Shown here: positions 42,370 to 50,931 of the stretch, piece by piece
Layout of the letters: each line of letters starts with the position of its first letter
Position numbering within the stretch: position 1 is the stretch's first letter
Assembly (NCBI RefSeq): GCF_014646335.1
Contig: NZ_BMNG01000009.1
Coordinates: 124,001-188,000 of the forward strand
Length of the DNA stretch: 64,000 bases
Origin: Streptomyces lasiicapitis
GTDB lineage: Bacteria > Actinomycetota > Actinomycetes > Streptomycetales > Streptomycetaceae
Direction: 5' to 3'
Made by a program: the position numbers and the translations under genes
Notes under the pieces: model-generated
What the model was told of the DNA's origin: nothing
Database searches by the model: none
What the model saw: the letters and a program-made list of their open reading frames with translations, nothing else

Positions 42370-45249
42370 GTGGACTCCGCCGCGGATGAGGCCCAGGGGG
42401 CAGTGGTGGGGCACGGAACAGAACCGGGCCGGGGCAAGGGAAGAAGCCTCGGACGGGGCATACGCGCGCGCTGCGTCGCGCTGCTGTGCGCGGCCGCGAC
42501 GACCGTGGGCGGCGGCGTGCTGCTCCTCGGCCAGGCCACCCCCGCCGCGGCCGACCCCATCGGCTCCTGCACCGCCACCAAGGGCGCGATCGTCGCGGTG
42601 GACTTCGGCGACTGGGGCGGCGGCGTGGTCCGCGGCTGCGACGCCACCCCGACCACCGGCTACGACCTGCTGCACGAGGCCGGCTTCAGCACCAAGGGCA
42701 CCGAGCACGACGGCGACGCCTTCATCTGCCGCCTCGGGCACGCCGAGTTCGACTCCGGCAAGCAGTACCCGACGCCGGACAAGGAGGCGTGCAAGCTCAC
42801 GCCGCCCGCCACGGCCTACTGGTCGTACTGGATCGCCCCGCGCGGCCAGGACCACTGGACGTACAGCCCGCTCGGCGCCATGAGCCAGAAGCCGACGAAG
42901 GGCTCCGTCGAGGCCTGGGTGTTCGGCGGCACCGACGTGGGCGGCACCACCGGCAAGCCCACCTTCACGCCCGCCGAGGTCCGCGCGGGCGGCGGCACCG
43001 ACCCCGGCGAGCAGCCGCCCGTCGTCAAGCCCGGCAAGGTCGACCTGGCCGCCACGCACAAATGGCTCAAGGGCAGGCTCACCGGCGGCGACCACATCGC
43101 CCGCGAGGAGCAGCCCGACCACCAGGCGACGGCCCAGACCGCCCTGGCGCTCGCGGCCGCCGGAGGCAGAAGCGCCACGCTCGACAAGGTGAAGACCTAT
43201 CTGGCCCACCACGTCGAAGAGGCCGCCTACCCGCAGGGCACCGACAAGGCCCCGAGCCCGGCGGGCGCGGCCCTCGTGTCCCTGGTCGCCGCGAGCACCG
43301 AGGGCGACCCGCGCTCCTTCGGCGGCCACGACGTCGCCGGAGACCTCGCCAAGAGCGTCTGTACGCAAGGGGGTACGCCCGACTGCGGAGTCAAGGGCGA
43401 CTTCCCCGGCGTGGGCGACGTGGAGACCCAGGCCCTGGCCGTGCTCGCCCTGCGCCGCGCGGGCGTACGCGTCCCCGCCGACGCCGTCGCGCGCCTCGCC
43501 GCCCACCAGTGCGAGGACGGCGGCTTCAGCCCGACCCTCATCGGTGACGGCACGACCTGCGTGCACAGCGACCGTGCCACCACGCCCTACGCGACCATGG
43601 CCCTGAAGCTGGCGGGCGGTCACAAGGACGCCGTGGCGCGGGCCCGCAAGACCCTCCGCAAGTCCCAGCTCCCGACCGGCGGCTTCGGCGCGTACCCGGG
43701 CATGACCACCGGCGACATCATCGTCACCGGCCGCTCCGCCCAGGCGCTGCGGCTGCTCGGCGACGCGGCGTACGCGGACGCGGCGGCCTCCTGGCTGTCG
43801 CGGCAGCAGACGAAGGCGGGCGGCTTCGGCTTCGACGAGGGCGCCACCGACCCGGAGATCTACCCGACCTGGTCCGCCGCCGTCGCCGGAGCGCGCACCA
43901 GCCTGGGCAAGCTCACCACGAAGCCGTCCCGGCCCGAGCCGCCGGTCGACCCGACCGATCCCCCCGGCCCCGATCCCACGGACCCGCCGGAACCCACCAA
44001 CCCGCCGACCACAGCACCGAAGCCCCCGTGGGCCGCGGGCGAGGGCCCGAACCTGAAGAAGGGCACCGCCTATCTCACAGCCCGCTCCCGGCTGAAGCGC
44101 GGCGACTACTACGAGAACGTCTCCGGCACGGGCTTCGCCGACTACGGCCTGACCATCGACGGCGCGTACGCGCTCGCGGCCACCGGCACCGACAACGACG
44201 CCCTGCGCGGCATCGTCGACTTCCTCGACGGCAAGGGCAAGGACGGCTCCACCCCGGGCCGTACGGTCAACGACTGGACGGGCGTGGGCACTTCGCACGC
44301 CGCGGGCGGATCGATCGGCAAGGTCGCGGTGCTCGCCCAGGCCGTCGGCCGCGACCCGCGCGACTTCGCGGGCCACGACCTGATCGCGGCGCTGAAGAAG
44401 TCCGTGTGCAAGGTCAAGAGCCAGGGAGCCGACCGCAGCTGCGCCGCCAAGGGCGCCTACCGGTACGCCCCTTCGGTGTTCTCGCAGTCCCTCGCGGTCA
44501 TCGCGCAACTGCGGGCGGGCCAGAAGACGGCGGCCGCGGCCCCGGTCACGTACCTGCGGAGCCTGCAGAAGTCCACGGGCGCCTGGCCGAGCCTCATCCC
44601 GCCGACCGGCGACTCCGAGGTGGACTCCACCGCGATGGCCGCCATGGCCCTGAAGCTGGACAAGAGCCCCAAGTCCGAGAAGGCCGTCGCCAAGGCCCTC
44701 AAGTGGATCGCCTCCAAGCAGCTCCGCGGCGGCGGGTTCCCCGGCGCGTCCGGCAACTCCGTCAACTCCGCGGCCCTCGCCGTCCAGGGCCTGTCCCTGG
44801 ACGCCCCGAAGTACCGGACGCAGATCAAGAAGGCCCGCAAGTTCCTGGCCGGCCAGCAGAACTCCGACGGCGGCTTCAACGTGGCGGCCAGTGGCCAGCG
44901 CGGCTCCGACGTGCGCGCCTCGACGCAGGCGCTCGGCGGCGCGATCGGCACGTCGTTCGGCACCCTCGTACGGGACTTGGACGGGACGAAGCCGCAGCCG
45001 CCGACCAACCCGGCGGGCGGGCCCGGTGGGTCCGGCGGGTCCGGGGGCTCGCCGAACGGCGGCGGCGCTCCCGACATCGTCACGCCCGGCGACGGCGGCT
45101 CCGCCGCCGGTGACACGCCGACCGGGCCGCTCGCCTCAACAGGTGTCCAGGTGGGCGGACTTGCCCTGGCCGCCGTCGCGCTGTGCTTCGCGGGCTGGCG
45201 CACCCTCGCCGTCGCCCGCCGCCGTACCGCCGTGGGAGGCCGCCCGTGA
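42370..45249 (+). CDS. Sortase-anchored surface protein with two alpha/alpha-toroid (transcobalamin-like) modules
   Basis: 959-residue cell-surface protein. GTG 42370 is the longest start; GTG 42406 with AGGGGG upstream is equally likely. A signal peptide (ALLCAAATTVGGGVLLLGQATPAAA) is cleaved near residue 58. Residues ~60-210 form a domain shared with the next gene (AIVAVDFGDWGGGVVRGCDATPTTGYDLL, TAYWSYWIAPRG). Residues ~225-520 and ~560-870 are two helical-toroid repeat units (HQCEDGGFSPTL, LRKSQLPTGGFGAYPG, QQNSDGGFNVAASGQ). A Gly/Pro linker leads to LASTG, a class E sortase LAxTG motif, then a membrane helix and RRR. Controlled by the cobalamin riboswitch, it likely captures corrinoids at the wall and passes them to the ECF transporter encoded downstream. 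Confidence 0.87.
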   Translation: MDSAADEAQGAVVGHGTEPGRGKGRSLGRGIRARCVALLCAAATTVGGGVLLLGQATPAAADPIGSCTATKGAIVAVDFGDWGGGVVRGCDATPTTGYDLLHEAGFSTKGTEHDGDAFICRLGHAEFDSGKQYPTPDKEACKLTPPATAYWSYWIAPRGQDHWTYSPLGAMSQKPTKGSVEAWVFGGTDVGGTTGKPTFTPAEVRAGGGTDPGEQPPVVKPGKVDLAATHKWLKGRLTGGDHIAREEQPDHQATAQTALALAAAGGRSATLDKVKTYLAHHVEEAAYPQGTDKAPSPAGAALVSLVAASTEGDPRSFGGHDVAGDLAKSVCTQGGTPDCGVKGDFPGVGDVETQALAVLALRRAGVRVPADAVARLAAHQCEDGGFSPTLIGDGTTCVHSDRATTPYATMALKLAGGHKDAVARARKTLRKSQLPTGGFGAYPGMTTGDIIVTGRSAQALRLLGDAAYADAAASWLSRQQTKAGGFGFDEGATDPEIYPTWSAAVAGARTSLGKLTTKPSRPEPPVDPTDPPGPDPTDPPEPTNPPTTAPKPPWAAGEGPNLKKGTAYLTARSRLKRGDYYENVSGTGFADYGLTIDGAYALAATGTDNDALRGIVDFLDGKGKDGSTPGRTVNDWTGVGTSHAAGGSIGKVAVLAQAVGRDPRDFAGHDLIAALKKSVCKVKSQGADRSCAAKGAYRYAPSVFSQSLAVIAQLRAGQKTAAAAPVTYLRSLQKSTGAWPSLIPPTGDSEVDSTAMAAMALKLDKSPKSEKAVAKALKWIASKQLRGGGFPGASGNSVNSAALAVQGLSLDAPKYRTQIKKARKFLAGQQNSDGGFNVAASGQRGSDVRASTQALGGAIGTSFGTLVRDLDGTKPQPPTNPAGGPGGSGGSGGSPNGGGAPDIVTPGDGGSAAGDTPTGPLASTGVQVGGLALAAVALCFAGWRTLAVARRRTAVGGRP

Positions 45250-46187
45250 TCGCCCGCATCCTGCGCGGCTCCGCGGGCGCGGCCGGGGCCCTCGCCCTGG
45301 CCGTGGGCACCCTGGGCGTCGCCACCGGTCCGGCCGCCGCCGCGCCGCAGCCCATGGGGCAGTGCACCACCCGCTCCGGCGCGGTGCTCGCGGTCGACTT
45401 CAGCGACTGGGGCGGGCCGATCATGCGGTCCTGCGGCACCACGCCCACCACCGGCTACGAACTCCTCAACCAGGGCGGCTGGCGCACCACGGGCACCGGC
45501 CACGACGGCCCGGCGTTCATCTGCCGGATCGGCTACAGCGGCTACAAGGGCGGCAAGCAGTTCCCGACGGCCGGGCAGGACGACTGCGTCCTCACCCCGC
45601 CCGCCACCGCCTACTGGTCGTACTGGCACGCCGACCCCGGCGCGAACACCTGGCAGTACAGCCAGCTCGGCGCGATGCTCTACAAGCCCAAGCCGGGCAG
45701 CGTCGACCTGTGGATCTTCGGCGGCACGAACATCGAGGGCACCAAGGGCCGCCCCACCATCAGCCCCAACCAGTTGCGGGCCCACAACTCCCGTCCCACC
45801 GGCGGCAGCAGGCCCCGTACACCGGACGGCACGAAGACCGCGAAGCCGCTGCCGCCCGGCACCGACACCGGTCCCGCCCCCGAGCGGCCCGTCACGGAAC
45901 GCCCGGCCCCCAAGCCGAAGCGCGACAAGGACAAGCCCAAGCGCAAGCCCAAGGCCAAGTCCTCGCCTTCGCCCAGCAAGAAGCCGTCGGCCTCGCCAAG
46001 CACCAGCCCCGGTACGGGTGCGAAGGCCGCGCCCCGGCCGTCCACCAAGGTCGTGGACGCGGCCCCGGCCGCGGACGCCGCCCACGACCCCGGGTCGTGG
46101 GCACCGGCGGTGCTCACCGGCGCCCTCGTCCTGTTCGTCGGGGGCGCGGGCGTGTACGCGGCCAGGCGCCGCCGCCGCGCGGAGTAG
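45246..46187 (+). CDS. Membrane-anchored extracytoplasmic protein sharing the N-terminal domain of the toroid protein
   Basis: 313-residue exported protein, GTG overlapping the upstream stop. The signal peptide (RGSAGAAGALALAVGTLGVATGPAAA) is cleaved near residue 36. Residues ~38-185 are homologous to the N-terminal domain of the preceding protein: GAVLAVDFSDWGGPIMRSCGTTPTTGYELL, DGPAFICRIGY, KQFPTAGQDDC, TAYWSYWHADPG, VDLWIFGG. Conserved cysteines likely pair. A Lys/Pro/Ser linker (KPKRDKDKPKRKPKAKSSPSPS) is followed by a C-terminal membrane helix (AVLTGALVLFVGGAGVYAA) and RRRR. No LAxTG motif is present, so it stays in the membrane. It probably bridges wall-bound corrinoid binders and the ECF transporter. 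Confidence 0.83.
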   Translation: MIARILRGSAGAAGALALAVGTLGVATGPAAAAPQPMGQCTTRSGAVLAVDFSDWGGPIMRSCGTTPTTGYELLNQGGWRTTGTGHDGPAFICRIGYSGYKGGKQFPTAGQDDCVLTPPATAYWSYWHADPGANTWQYSQLGAMLYKPKPGSVDLWIFGGTNIEGTKGRPTISPNQLRAHNSRPTGGSRPRTPDGTKTAKPLPPGTDTGPAPERPVTERPAPKPKRDKDKPKRKPKAKSSPSPSKKPSASPSTSPGTGAKAAPRPSTKVVDAAPAADAAHDPGSWAPAVLTGALVLFVGGAGVYAARRRRRAE

Positions 46188-46189
46188 GG

Positions 46190-47368
46190 GTGCCGCCGAG
46201 AACCGCCGCCGCGCGCACGTCCGTCGGCGGTCCCCTGCCGAGTGGCGCCCTCACGGGCGCGGACGAGCGCCGCCTGCCGCGCACCCTGCACCCGCTGGCC
46301 TGGTGGATCTGGGCGCTCGCGCTCGCCACCGCCGTCAGCCGCACCAACAACCCGCTGCTGCTCTTCCTCGTCCTCGCCGTCCTCGGCTACGTGATCGGCA
46401 TGCGCCGCACGGAGGCGCCCTGGGCACGCGGCTTCAAGTACTACCTGTACCTGGCGCTCTCCGTGGTCGCGATCCGCGTCGTCTTCCGGGCGATCTTCGC
46501 CTCCGGAGTCACACCCCACGACCACTTCCTCTTCTCCCTGCCGCACATCCCCACCCCTGACTGGTACGCGGGCATCCAACTCGGCGGCCCGGTCTCCCTC
46601 GAGGCCCTGCTCTCGGCCGCCGTCGACGGCCTGCGGCTCGCCTGCATGCTGTGCTGCGTCGGCGCGGCCAACACCCTCGCCAACCCCAAGCGGGCACTGC
46701 GCATCCTGCCGGGAGCGCTGTACGAGCTCGGCGTCGCCGTCACCGTGTCGATCAGCGTCGCCCCGCAACTCGTGCAGAGCGTCCAGCGCGTGCACCGCGC
46801 CCGGCGGCTGCGCGCGGGCCGCACCAAGGGGCTGCGGGCGCTGCGCGGCATCGTCGTACCCGTCCTGGAGGACGCCCTGGAACGCTCGCTGCGGCTGGCC
46901 GCCGCCATGGACTCGCGCGGCTACGGCAGGGCCGGACGCGCGACGAAGACCTCACGGCGGCTGACCGGCGCGCTGATGCTGCTCGGCATGTGCGGGCTGT
47001 GCGCCGGGGCGTACGGACTGCTCGACGCCAGTACGCCCAAGTTCCTCGGGCTGCCCGCGCTCGCCGTCGGCGCGCTGCTGTGCGTGGCCGGGCTCCGGCT
47101 CGGCGGGCGGCGGATCACCCGGACCGCGTACCGGCCCGACCCCTGGCGGTTCGAGGAGTGGGCGGTGGCGGCCTGCGGCGTGCTCTCGGCCACGCTCCTG
47201 TTCACCAACGTGGGCTTCGACGCCGCCGAACTCAACCCGTCCATCTACCCGTTGAGCTGGCCCACGCTGCCGCTGGTCCCCACCGCGGCGATCCTGCTCG
47301 CGGGCGCCGCCGGGTTCCTGGCGCCGCCGCCCCTGCCCGTCAAGCGCCCCGAGAAAGCCGCCAAGTGA
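46190..47368 (+). CDS. ECF transporter transmembrane component EcfT (CbiQ-like)
   Basis: 392-residue integral membrane protein, GTG 46190 with GGAG 5 bases upstream. Six or more hydrophobic segments start at residue ~38 (LAWWIWALALATAVSRTNNPLLLFLVLAVLGYVIG). The coupling region contains RVHRARRLRAGRTKGLRALRGIVVPVLEDALERSLRLAAAMDSRGYGR near residues 200-247. The Ala-Met-Asp-Ser-Arg-Gly-Tyr-Gly end is the EcfT/CbiQ signature that docks the ATPases. An extra C-terminal pair of helices (~residues 260-390) makes it longer than classical EcfT. It overlaps the ATPase gene by 4 bases. In this riboswitch-controlled operon it drives corrinoid uptake. Confidence 0.9.
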   Translation: MPPRTAAARTSVGGPLPSGALTGADERRLPRTLHPLAWWIWALALATAVSRTNNPLLLFLVLAVLGYVIGMRRTEAPWARGFKYYLYLALSVVAIRVVFRAIFASGVTPHDHFLFSLPHIPTPDWYAGIQLGGPVSLEALLSAAVDGLRLACMLCCVGAANTLANPKRALRILPGALYELGVAVTVSISVAPQLVQSVQRVHRARRLRAGRTKGLRALRGIVVPVLEDALERSLRLAAAMDSRGYGRAGRATKTSRRLTGALMLLGMCGLCAGAYGLLDASTPKFLGLPALAVGALLCVAGLRLGGRRITRTAYRPDPWRFEEWAVAACGVLSATLLFTNVGFDAAELNPSIYPLSWPTLPLVPTAAILLAGAAGFLAPPPLPVKRPEKAAK

Positions 47369-49068
47369 TCACCTTCGACCACGTCACCGTCCAGTACGAC
47401 GACACCGTCGAACCCGTCCTGACCGACGTCGACCTCACGGTGGAGGAGGGCGAACTCTGCCTCGTCGTCGGCCACACCGGCGTCGGCAAGTCCACACTCC
47501 TCGGCGCCGTCAACGGCCTCGTCCCGCACTTCACCGGCGGCACCCTCTACGGCACCGTGACCGTCGACGGCCGCGACACCGCGGGGCACCCGCCGCGCGA
47601 ACTCGCCGACGTCGTGGGCGTCGTCGGCCAGGACCCCCTCGACGGCTTCGTCACCGACACCGTCGAAGAGGAACTCGCGTACGCCATGGAGCAGTTGGCG
47701 GTCCCGCCCGCCACCATGCGCAAGCGCGTCGAGGAGACCCTCGACCTGCTCGGCCTCGCCGACCTGCGCCACCGGTCGCTGCACGAGCTGTCCGGCGGCC
47801 AGCAGCAGCGCGTCGCGATCGGCTCCGTCCTCACCGCCCACCCCCGCGTCCTGGTCCTCGACGAGCCCACCTCCGCGCTCGACCCCACCGCCGCCGAGGA
47901 GGTCCTCGCCGCCATCACCCGGCTCGTGCACGATCTCGGCGTCACCGTGCTGCTCGCCGAACACCGCCTGGAGCGCGTCGTGCAGTACGCCGACCGGGTG
48001 CTGCACCTGCCGGGCGACGGCCACGTCGTCTCCGGACCGCCCGCCGAGATCTTCCGTACGACGACCATCGCGCCGCCGGTCGTGGAGCTGGGCCGCCGCG
48101 CGGACTGGACGCCGCTGCCCCTGTCGGTGCGCGACGCCCGCCGCGCCGCCGCCCCGCTGCGCACCCGCCTCACCGGGGCGCCGATCCCGTCCGCCCGGCC
48201 GCCCGTTCCCTCGGCCGGGCAGCCCCGGCTGCTCGACGCGCACGGCGTGAGCGTCCGCTACCGGGGGCAGGCCGTGCCCGCCGTGCGGGAGGCCGACGTG
48301 GAGCTGCGCGGCGGCGAGACCACCGCGCTGATGGGGCGCAACGGCTCCGGCAAGTCGTCGCTGCTGTGGGCGCTGCAGGGGTCGGGGGCGCGTACGGACG
48401 GGACGGTGCGGGTGGTGCCGTGGGGTGCGGCGGGTGCGGGGGCGGCGAAGGGTTCCCGGGACCCGGGCGACGTGTCCGCCACCGAGGCGCGGCGCCTCGT
48501 CGGCCTCGTCCCGCAGACGCCGACGGACCTGCTCTACCTGGAGAGCGTGCGGCAGGAACTCGCCCAGGCCGACGCCGAGTCGGCCGTCGAGGGCGGCCCG
48601 CCCGCCCGCGAGATCCTGGACCGCCTCGCCCCCGGCATCGACGGCGCCACCCACCCCCGCGACCTCTCCGAGGGCCAGAAGCTCGCCCTGGTCCTCGCGA
48701 TCCAGCTCGCCGCCGCGCCCGGCGTGGTCCTCCTCGACGAGCCGACCCGCGGCCTCGACTACCGCGCCAAGGCCCAACTGACCGCCATACTCGACGGGTT
48801 GGCCGCCGAGGGGCGCGCCGTCGTGGTGTCCACGCACGACGTGGAGTTCGTCGCCCGCACCGCCGACCGCGTGGTGGTGATGGCCGAGGGCGAGATCGTC
48901 GCGGACGGCCCGGCCGCCGATGTGATCGTGGCCTCACCGGTGTTCGCGCCGCAGGTCGCCAAGGTCCTCGCGCCGCTGCCGTATCTGACGGTGGAGCAGG
49001 CTTCGGAGGGGCTCGCGGCTGCGGGCACGGCGCTCGGGGTGGCGGCCGACGGGAGTGGTGGGCGGTGA
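47365..49068 (+). CDS. Fused ECF transporter ATPases (EcfA-EcfA')
   Basis: 567-residue tandem ABC ATPase. The first domain (residues 1-265) has Walker A GHTGVGKST near 36, signature LSGGQQQRVAIGS near 143, Walker B VLVLDEPTSALDP, and H-loop LLAEHRLERV. The second (residues ~290-550) has Walker A GRNGSGKSS near 322, signature LSEGQKLALVLAIQ near 432 (degenerate), Walker B VVLLDEPTRGLDY, and H-loop VSTHDVEFV. The arrangement EcfT, fused A-A', then S component is that of dedicated (group I) ECF importers of actinobacteria. Both ends overlap neighbours by 4 bases. Confidence 0.92.
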   Translation: MITFDHVTVQYDDTVEPVLTDVDLTVEEGELCLVVGHTGVGKSTLLGAVNGLVPHFTGGTLYGTVTVDGRDTAGHPPRELADVVGVVGQDPLDGFVTDTVEEELAYAMEQLAVPPATMRKRVEETLDLLGLADLRHRSLHELSGGQQQRVAIGSVLTAHPRVLVLDEPTSALDPTAAEEVLAAITRLVHDLGVTVLLAEHRLERVVQYADRVLHLPGDGHVVSGPPAEIFRTTTIAPPVVELGRRADWTPLPLSVRDARRAAAPLRTRLTGAPIPSARPPVPSAGQPRLLDAHGVSVRYRGQAVPAVREADVELRGGETTALMGRNGSGKSSLLWALQGSGARTDGTVRVVPWGAAGAGAAKGSRDPGDVSATEARRLVGLVPQTPTDLLYLESVRQELAQADAESAVEGGPPAREILDRLAPGIDGATHPRDLSEGQKLALVLAIQLAAAPGVVLLDEPTRGLDYRAKAQLTAILDGLAAEGRAVVVSTHDVEFVARTADRVVVMAEGEIVADGPAADVIVASPVFAPQVAKVLAPLPYLTVEQASEGLAAAGTALGVAADGSGGR

Positions 49069-49955
49069 GGTGGCGACCGACCGGGGACAGCGCGCGGCCG
49101 CAGGCCACTGCGCTCGCGCAGCCGCGCACCACCGCCATCCGGATCACTCCCCGCGCAGCGGTCGTGATCGCGATGGCCGCCTTCCTGGGCGTGGTGGCCT
49201 TCTTCTGGCCGTTCGTCGTCGCTCCCGGCACCTTCGGCTCCACGTACGCGCCGCTCTGCATCTTCGGCGTGCTGCTGGTGCTCGTCCTGTGCGTGGTGAT
49301 CTCGGAGATCGCCGAGGGCGGCATCAACTCCAAGGCGCTCGCCATGCTCGGCGTGCTGTCCGCCGTGAACGCCGCGATCCGCCCGCTCGGCGCGGGCACG
49401 GCCGGCATCGAGACCGTCTTCTTCATCCTCGTGCTCGCCGGCCGGGTCTACGGGCCCGGCTTCGGGTTCACGCTCGGCTGTACGTCGCTGTTCGCCTCCG
49501 CCCTGATCACGGGCGGCGTGGGGCCGTGGATGCCCTACCAGATGTTCGGCTGCGCCTTCGTGGGCATGCTCGCGGGGCTCCTGCCGCGTGCCACCGGACG
49601 GCTCGAAGTGCTGATGCTCGCGGTGTACGGATCGCTGTCCGGCTATCTCTTCGGGTTCCTGCTGAACCTCTCCTTCTGGCCTTTCTCCCTCGACCCGAAC
49701 AGCTCCCTCGCCTACCTCCCAGGGCTGCCCTTCACCGAGCAGTGGCAGCGCTACATCGCCTTCGACCTCGCCACGTCCCTGGGCTGGGACACGGGGCGGG
49801 CGGTCACGAACTTCGTGTGCGTCATGCTCGCGGGTCCCGCTGTGCTCACGGTCCTCAGGCGCGCGGCCCGCAAGGCCCGTTTCCAGGCGCCGGTCAGGTT
49901 CGCGGCGCCGCAGCCACGCCGTCCGGACGCGGGCGAGCCGGCCGACGATCGCTGA
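49065..49955 (+). CDS. ECF transporter substrate-binding (S) component, probably for cobalamin
   Basis: 296-residue membrane protein with six predicted helices starting near residue 30 (ITPRAAVVIAMAAFLGVVAFFWPFVV). The family pattern is visible in MLGVLSAVNAAIRPLGAGTAGIETVFFILVLAGRVYGPGFGFTLG near 95-145 and MPYQMFGCAFVGMLAGLLPR near 165. A charged tail follows. S components alone confer substrate choice. Cobalamin is inferred here from the riboswitch and the transcobalamin-like partners, not from sequence. GTG overlaps the ATPase stop. The operon ends here, 43 bases before the BtuF-like gene. Confidence 0.88.
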   Translation: MRWRPTGDSARPQATALAQPRTTAIRITPRAAVVIAMAAFLGVVAFFWPFVVAPGTFGSTYAPLCIFGVLLVLVLCVVISEIAEGGINSKALAMLGVLSAVNAAIRPLGAGTAGIETVFFILVLAGRVYGPGFGFTLGCTSLFASALITGGVGPWMPYQMFGCAFVGMLAGLLPRATGRLEVLMLAVYGSLSGYLFGFLLNLSFWPFSLDPNSSLAYLPGLPFTEQWQRYIAFDLATSLGWDTGRAVTNFVCVMLAGPAVLTVLRRAARKARFQAPVRFAAPQPRRPDAGEPADDR

Positions 49956-49963
49956 ACGACCTC

Positions 49964-49992
49964 CTGGCTAAATAGAACGTTCGATCTACAGT
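49964..49992 (+). promoter_or_regulatory. Promoter of the BtuF-like gene, probably leaderless
   Basis: CTGGCT (49964-49969), a 17-base spacer and TACAGT (49987-49992) form a -35/-10 pair. The start would fall on the ATG at 49999, giving a leaderless mRNA. GAACGTTC, a perfect palindrome at 49975-49982, lies between the hexamers. Confidence 0.5.
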
Positions 49993-49998
49993 CGAGGT

Positions 49999-50925
49999 AT
50001 GCGCATCGTCTCCCTGCTCCCCGCGGCCACCGACATCGTGGCCGAACTCGGCCTGACGGCGGACCTGGTGGGCCGCACCCACGAGTGCGACTGGCCGCCC
50101 GCCGAGGTGGCCGCCGTGCCCGTGGTCACCTCGGCCGCCTTCACCTCGGACGCGCTCAGCAGCCGGGAGATCTCCGCGGCCGTCGGCGGCGGCACCCACA
50201 ACGGGTCCTCGCTGTACGCCCTCGACGTCCCGGCGCTGTCCCGTCTCGCCCCCGACGTGGTGCTCACCCAGGACCTGTGCGACGTGTGCGCGGTGTCGTA
50301 CGGCAGCGTCACGCGGGCCGTGCGCGTGCTGGACGGCGACGGGCCCCGGGTGCTCAGCCTGGAGCCGCGCCGCCTCGACGACGTACTGGACTGCCTCGTA
50401 CGCGTGGGTGACCTGCTGGGCGTCGGCGCGGTCGCGCGCGAACGCCGGGAGGCGCTGCGGCGGCGGCTCGCGGCCGTACGACGGCTGACGGAGGGACGGC
50501 CGCGCCCCCGTACGGTCGCCATCGAATGGCTCGACCCGCTGTGGCCCGCCGGGCACTGGGTCCCCGAGCAGATCACCACAGCAGGCGGCGAACCCCTCCT
50601 CGCGGCCCCCGGCGAGCACACCGAGCCGATGGACTGGCAGGCCGTGCGCGCCGCCCGCCCGGACGTCGTGCTGCTGCTGCCGTGCGGCTTCGCCCCCGAA
50701 CGCACCCTGCGCGAGCGCGACCTCCTCGAAGCGCTGCCCGGCTGGGCGGATCTGCCCGCTGTCCGCGCGGGACAGGTCTGGGTCCTGGACGGCCCGGCGT
50801 ACTTCAACCGGCCGGGGCCGCGAGTCGTACGGGGCGCGGAGGTGCTCGCCCATGTCCTGCACGGGGTGACGGCGGGGGAGCCCGTACGGGACGGGGAGGC
50901 CCGCCGCCTCACCGCGCGGACGTAG
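49999..50925 (+). CDS. Cytoplasmic cobalamin-binding (BtuF-like) protein
   Basis: 308-residue protein of the BtuF/helical-backbone binding fold. It starts directly with MRIVSLLPAATDIVAELGL and has no signal peptide or lipobox, so it is cytoplasmic. Other family features are LVGRTHECDWPPA near residue 28, VPVVTSAAF, and LAPDVVLTQDLCDVCAVS near 85. GPRVLSLEPRRLDDVLDCLVRVGDLLG near 115 and ADLPAVRAGQVWVLDGPAYFNRPGPRVVRG near 255 also match. BtuF homologues without export signals are widespread in actinobacteria, often annotated cobalamin-binding. A role in corrinoid handling fits its place next to the ECF operon, but ligand binding is not proven. Confidence 0.87.
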   Translation: MRIVSLLPAATDIVAELGLTADLVGRTHECDWPPAEVAAVPVVTSAAFTSDALSSREISAAVGGGTHNGSSLYALDVPALSRLAPDVVLTQDLCDVCAVSYGSVTRAVRVLDGDGPRVLSLEPRRLDDVLDCLVRVGDLLGVGAVARERREALRRRLAAVRRLTEGRPRPRTVAIEWLDPLWPAGHWVPEQITTAGGEPLLAAPGEHTEPMDWQAVRAARPDVVLLLPCGFAPERTLRERDLLEALPGWADLPAVRAGQVWVLDGPAYFNRPGPRVVRGAEVLAHVLHGVTAGEPVRDGEARRLTART

Positions 50926-50931
50926 CCGCCC

